Source: Chromatiales bacterium (GTDB lineage Bacteria; Pseudomonadota; Gammaproteobacteria; Thiohalomonadales; Thiohalomonadaceae). Taken from it: 42,154 bases of DNA. The notes beneath the pieces were generated by a model. It saw nothing but the letters and a program-made list of their open reading frames with translations. It searched no databases and was not told the origin of the DNA. Position numbers and translations under genes: made by a program. The stretch spans positions 1 to 42,154 of the forward strand of contig JAOUQQ010000009.1 of assembly GCA_029879245.1 (NCBI GenBank). The letters run 5' to 3'. Of this stretch, positions 42,038 to 42,154 are shown piece by piece. Numbering within the stretch: position 1 is the stretch's first letter; each line of letters starts with the position of its first letter.

Positions 42038-42154
42038 GGTTATTCTCTTTGTTAGTTGTTACATGTTTAGCATAGGTGGCCCGATCCATATCAACCACCT
42101 CAACGGTGATCGACATTACCGGCCACTGCAGTTGGCGTATCGCCTCCAGTACCG
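42024..42154 (-). CDS. C-terminal end of an unidentified gene
   Basis: On the minus strand one frame stays open from the window edge to a TGA at 42026-42024, giving VLEAIRQLQWPVMSITVEVV and about 23 more residues. The other two frames stop early, and third positions look coding in the first 28 codons. It would overlap the ppnN start by 14 bases, so the frame may be real or may end by chance there. I do not recognise the family. Confidence 0.45.
   Translation of the reverse strand, partial: VLEAIRQLQWPVMSITVEVVDMDRATYAKHVTTNKENNHDKI

Noticed and set aside
40883-42055. 390-residue plus-strand frame opposite ppnN
   Set aside because: Complete antisense overlap with a clearly homologous gene; no motifs of its own.

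Overview
The window reads as a chromosomal segment of a Gammaproteobacterium. The gene families, the gshB-tonB//pilGHIJK-chpA neighbourhood known from Pseudomonas-type genomes, and the SAH riboswitch in front of ahcY all point there. A TusA-type sulfur carrier, a TauE/SafE permease, a rhodanese and a di-heme cytochrome c are compatible with a sulfur-oxidising lineage, but that is inference. There are no rRNA or tRNA genes, insertion sequences, phage genes or CRISPR arrays. Coding density is high and most genes form short, translationally coupled operons.

Layout. Positions 1-4933 carry the methyl cycle: the start of transketolase (leftward), metK, then an SAH riboswitch followed by ahcY, a hairpin terminator, metF and rsmE. 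Positions 4939-16552 (leftward) are one long Pil-Chp chemosensory operon, pilG-pilH-pilI-pilJ-pilK-chpA-chpC, with a di-heme cytochrome c as last gene and no chpB. Diverging from it (16807-20694) are gshB, tonB, a fructosamine-kinase-family gene and a lipid A-type acyltransferase. A second acyltransferase and ttcA run leftward to about 22381. Next comes a tightly overlapping SPFH-NfeD-rhodanese operon and a membrane GGDEF/EAL protein whose GGDEF site is degenerate (to 26367).

Positions 26364-29284 hold a divergent locus. TauE/SafE permease, HAMP-only membrane protein and an unknown 147-aa protein run left; tusA and a TetR regulator run right. A 22-bp inverted repeat lies between them, over putative promoters for both directions. 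It is followed by a YedI/DUF808 membrane protein, a glycine-zipper surface-antigen-like protein, a secreted von Willebrand A protein, a PilZ protein and trmL. Positions 34310-38971 run rightward: a class 1 dihydroorotate dehydrogenase, then mshE-mshG-mshF-like genes for an MSHA-type pilus motor whose ATPase has the c-di-GMP-binding MshEN repeats. The window ends with a medium-chain reductase, a metallophosphoesterase coupled to the nucleotide nucleosidase ppnN, and the tail of an unidentified gene.

Two themes link the genes. The first is type IV pilus control: the Chp system, TonB next to gshB, the MshE motor, a c-di-GMP phosphodiesterase candidate and a PilZ receptor. The second is sulfur and one-carbon handling: metK, ahcY, metF, gshB, ttcA, rhodanese, tusA and tauE. 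The best candidates for something not yet described are the TetR-centred tusA//HAMP-TauE locus and the cytochrome c attached to the Chp operon.
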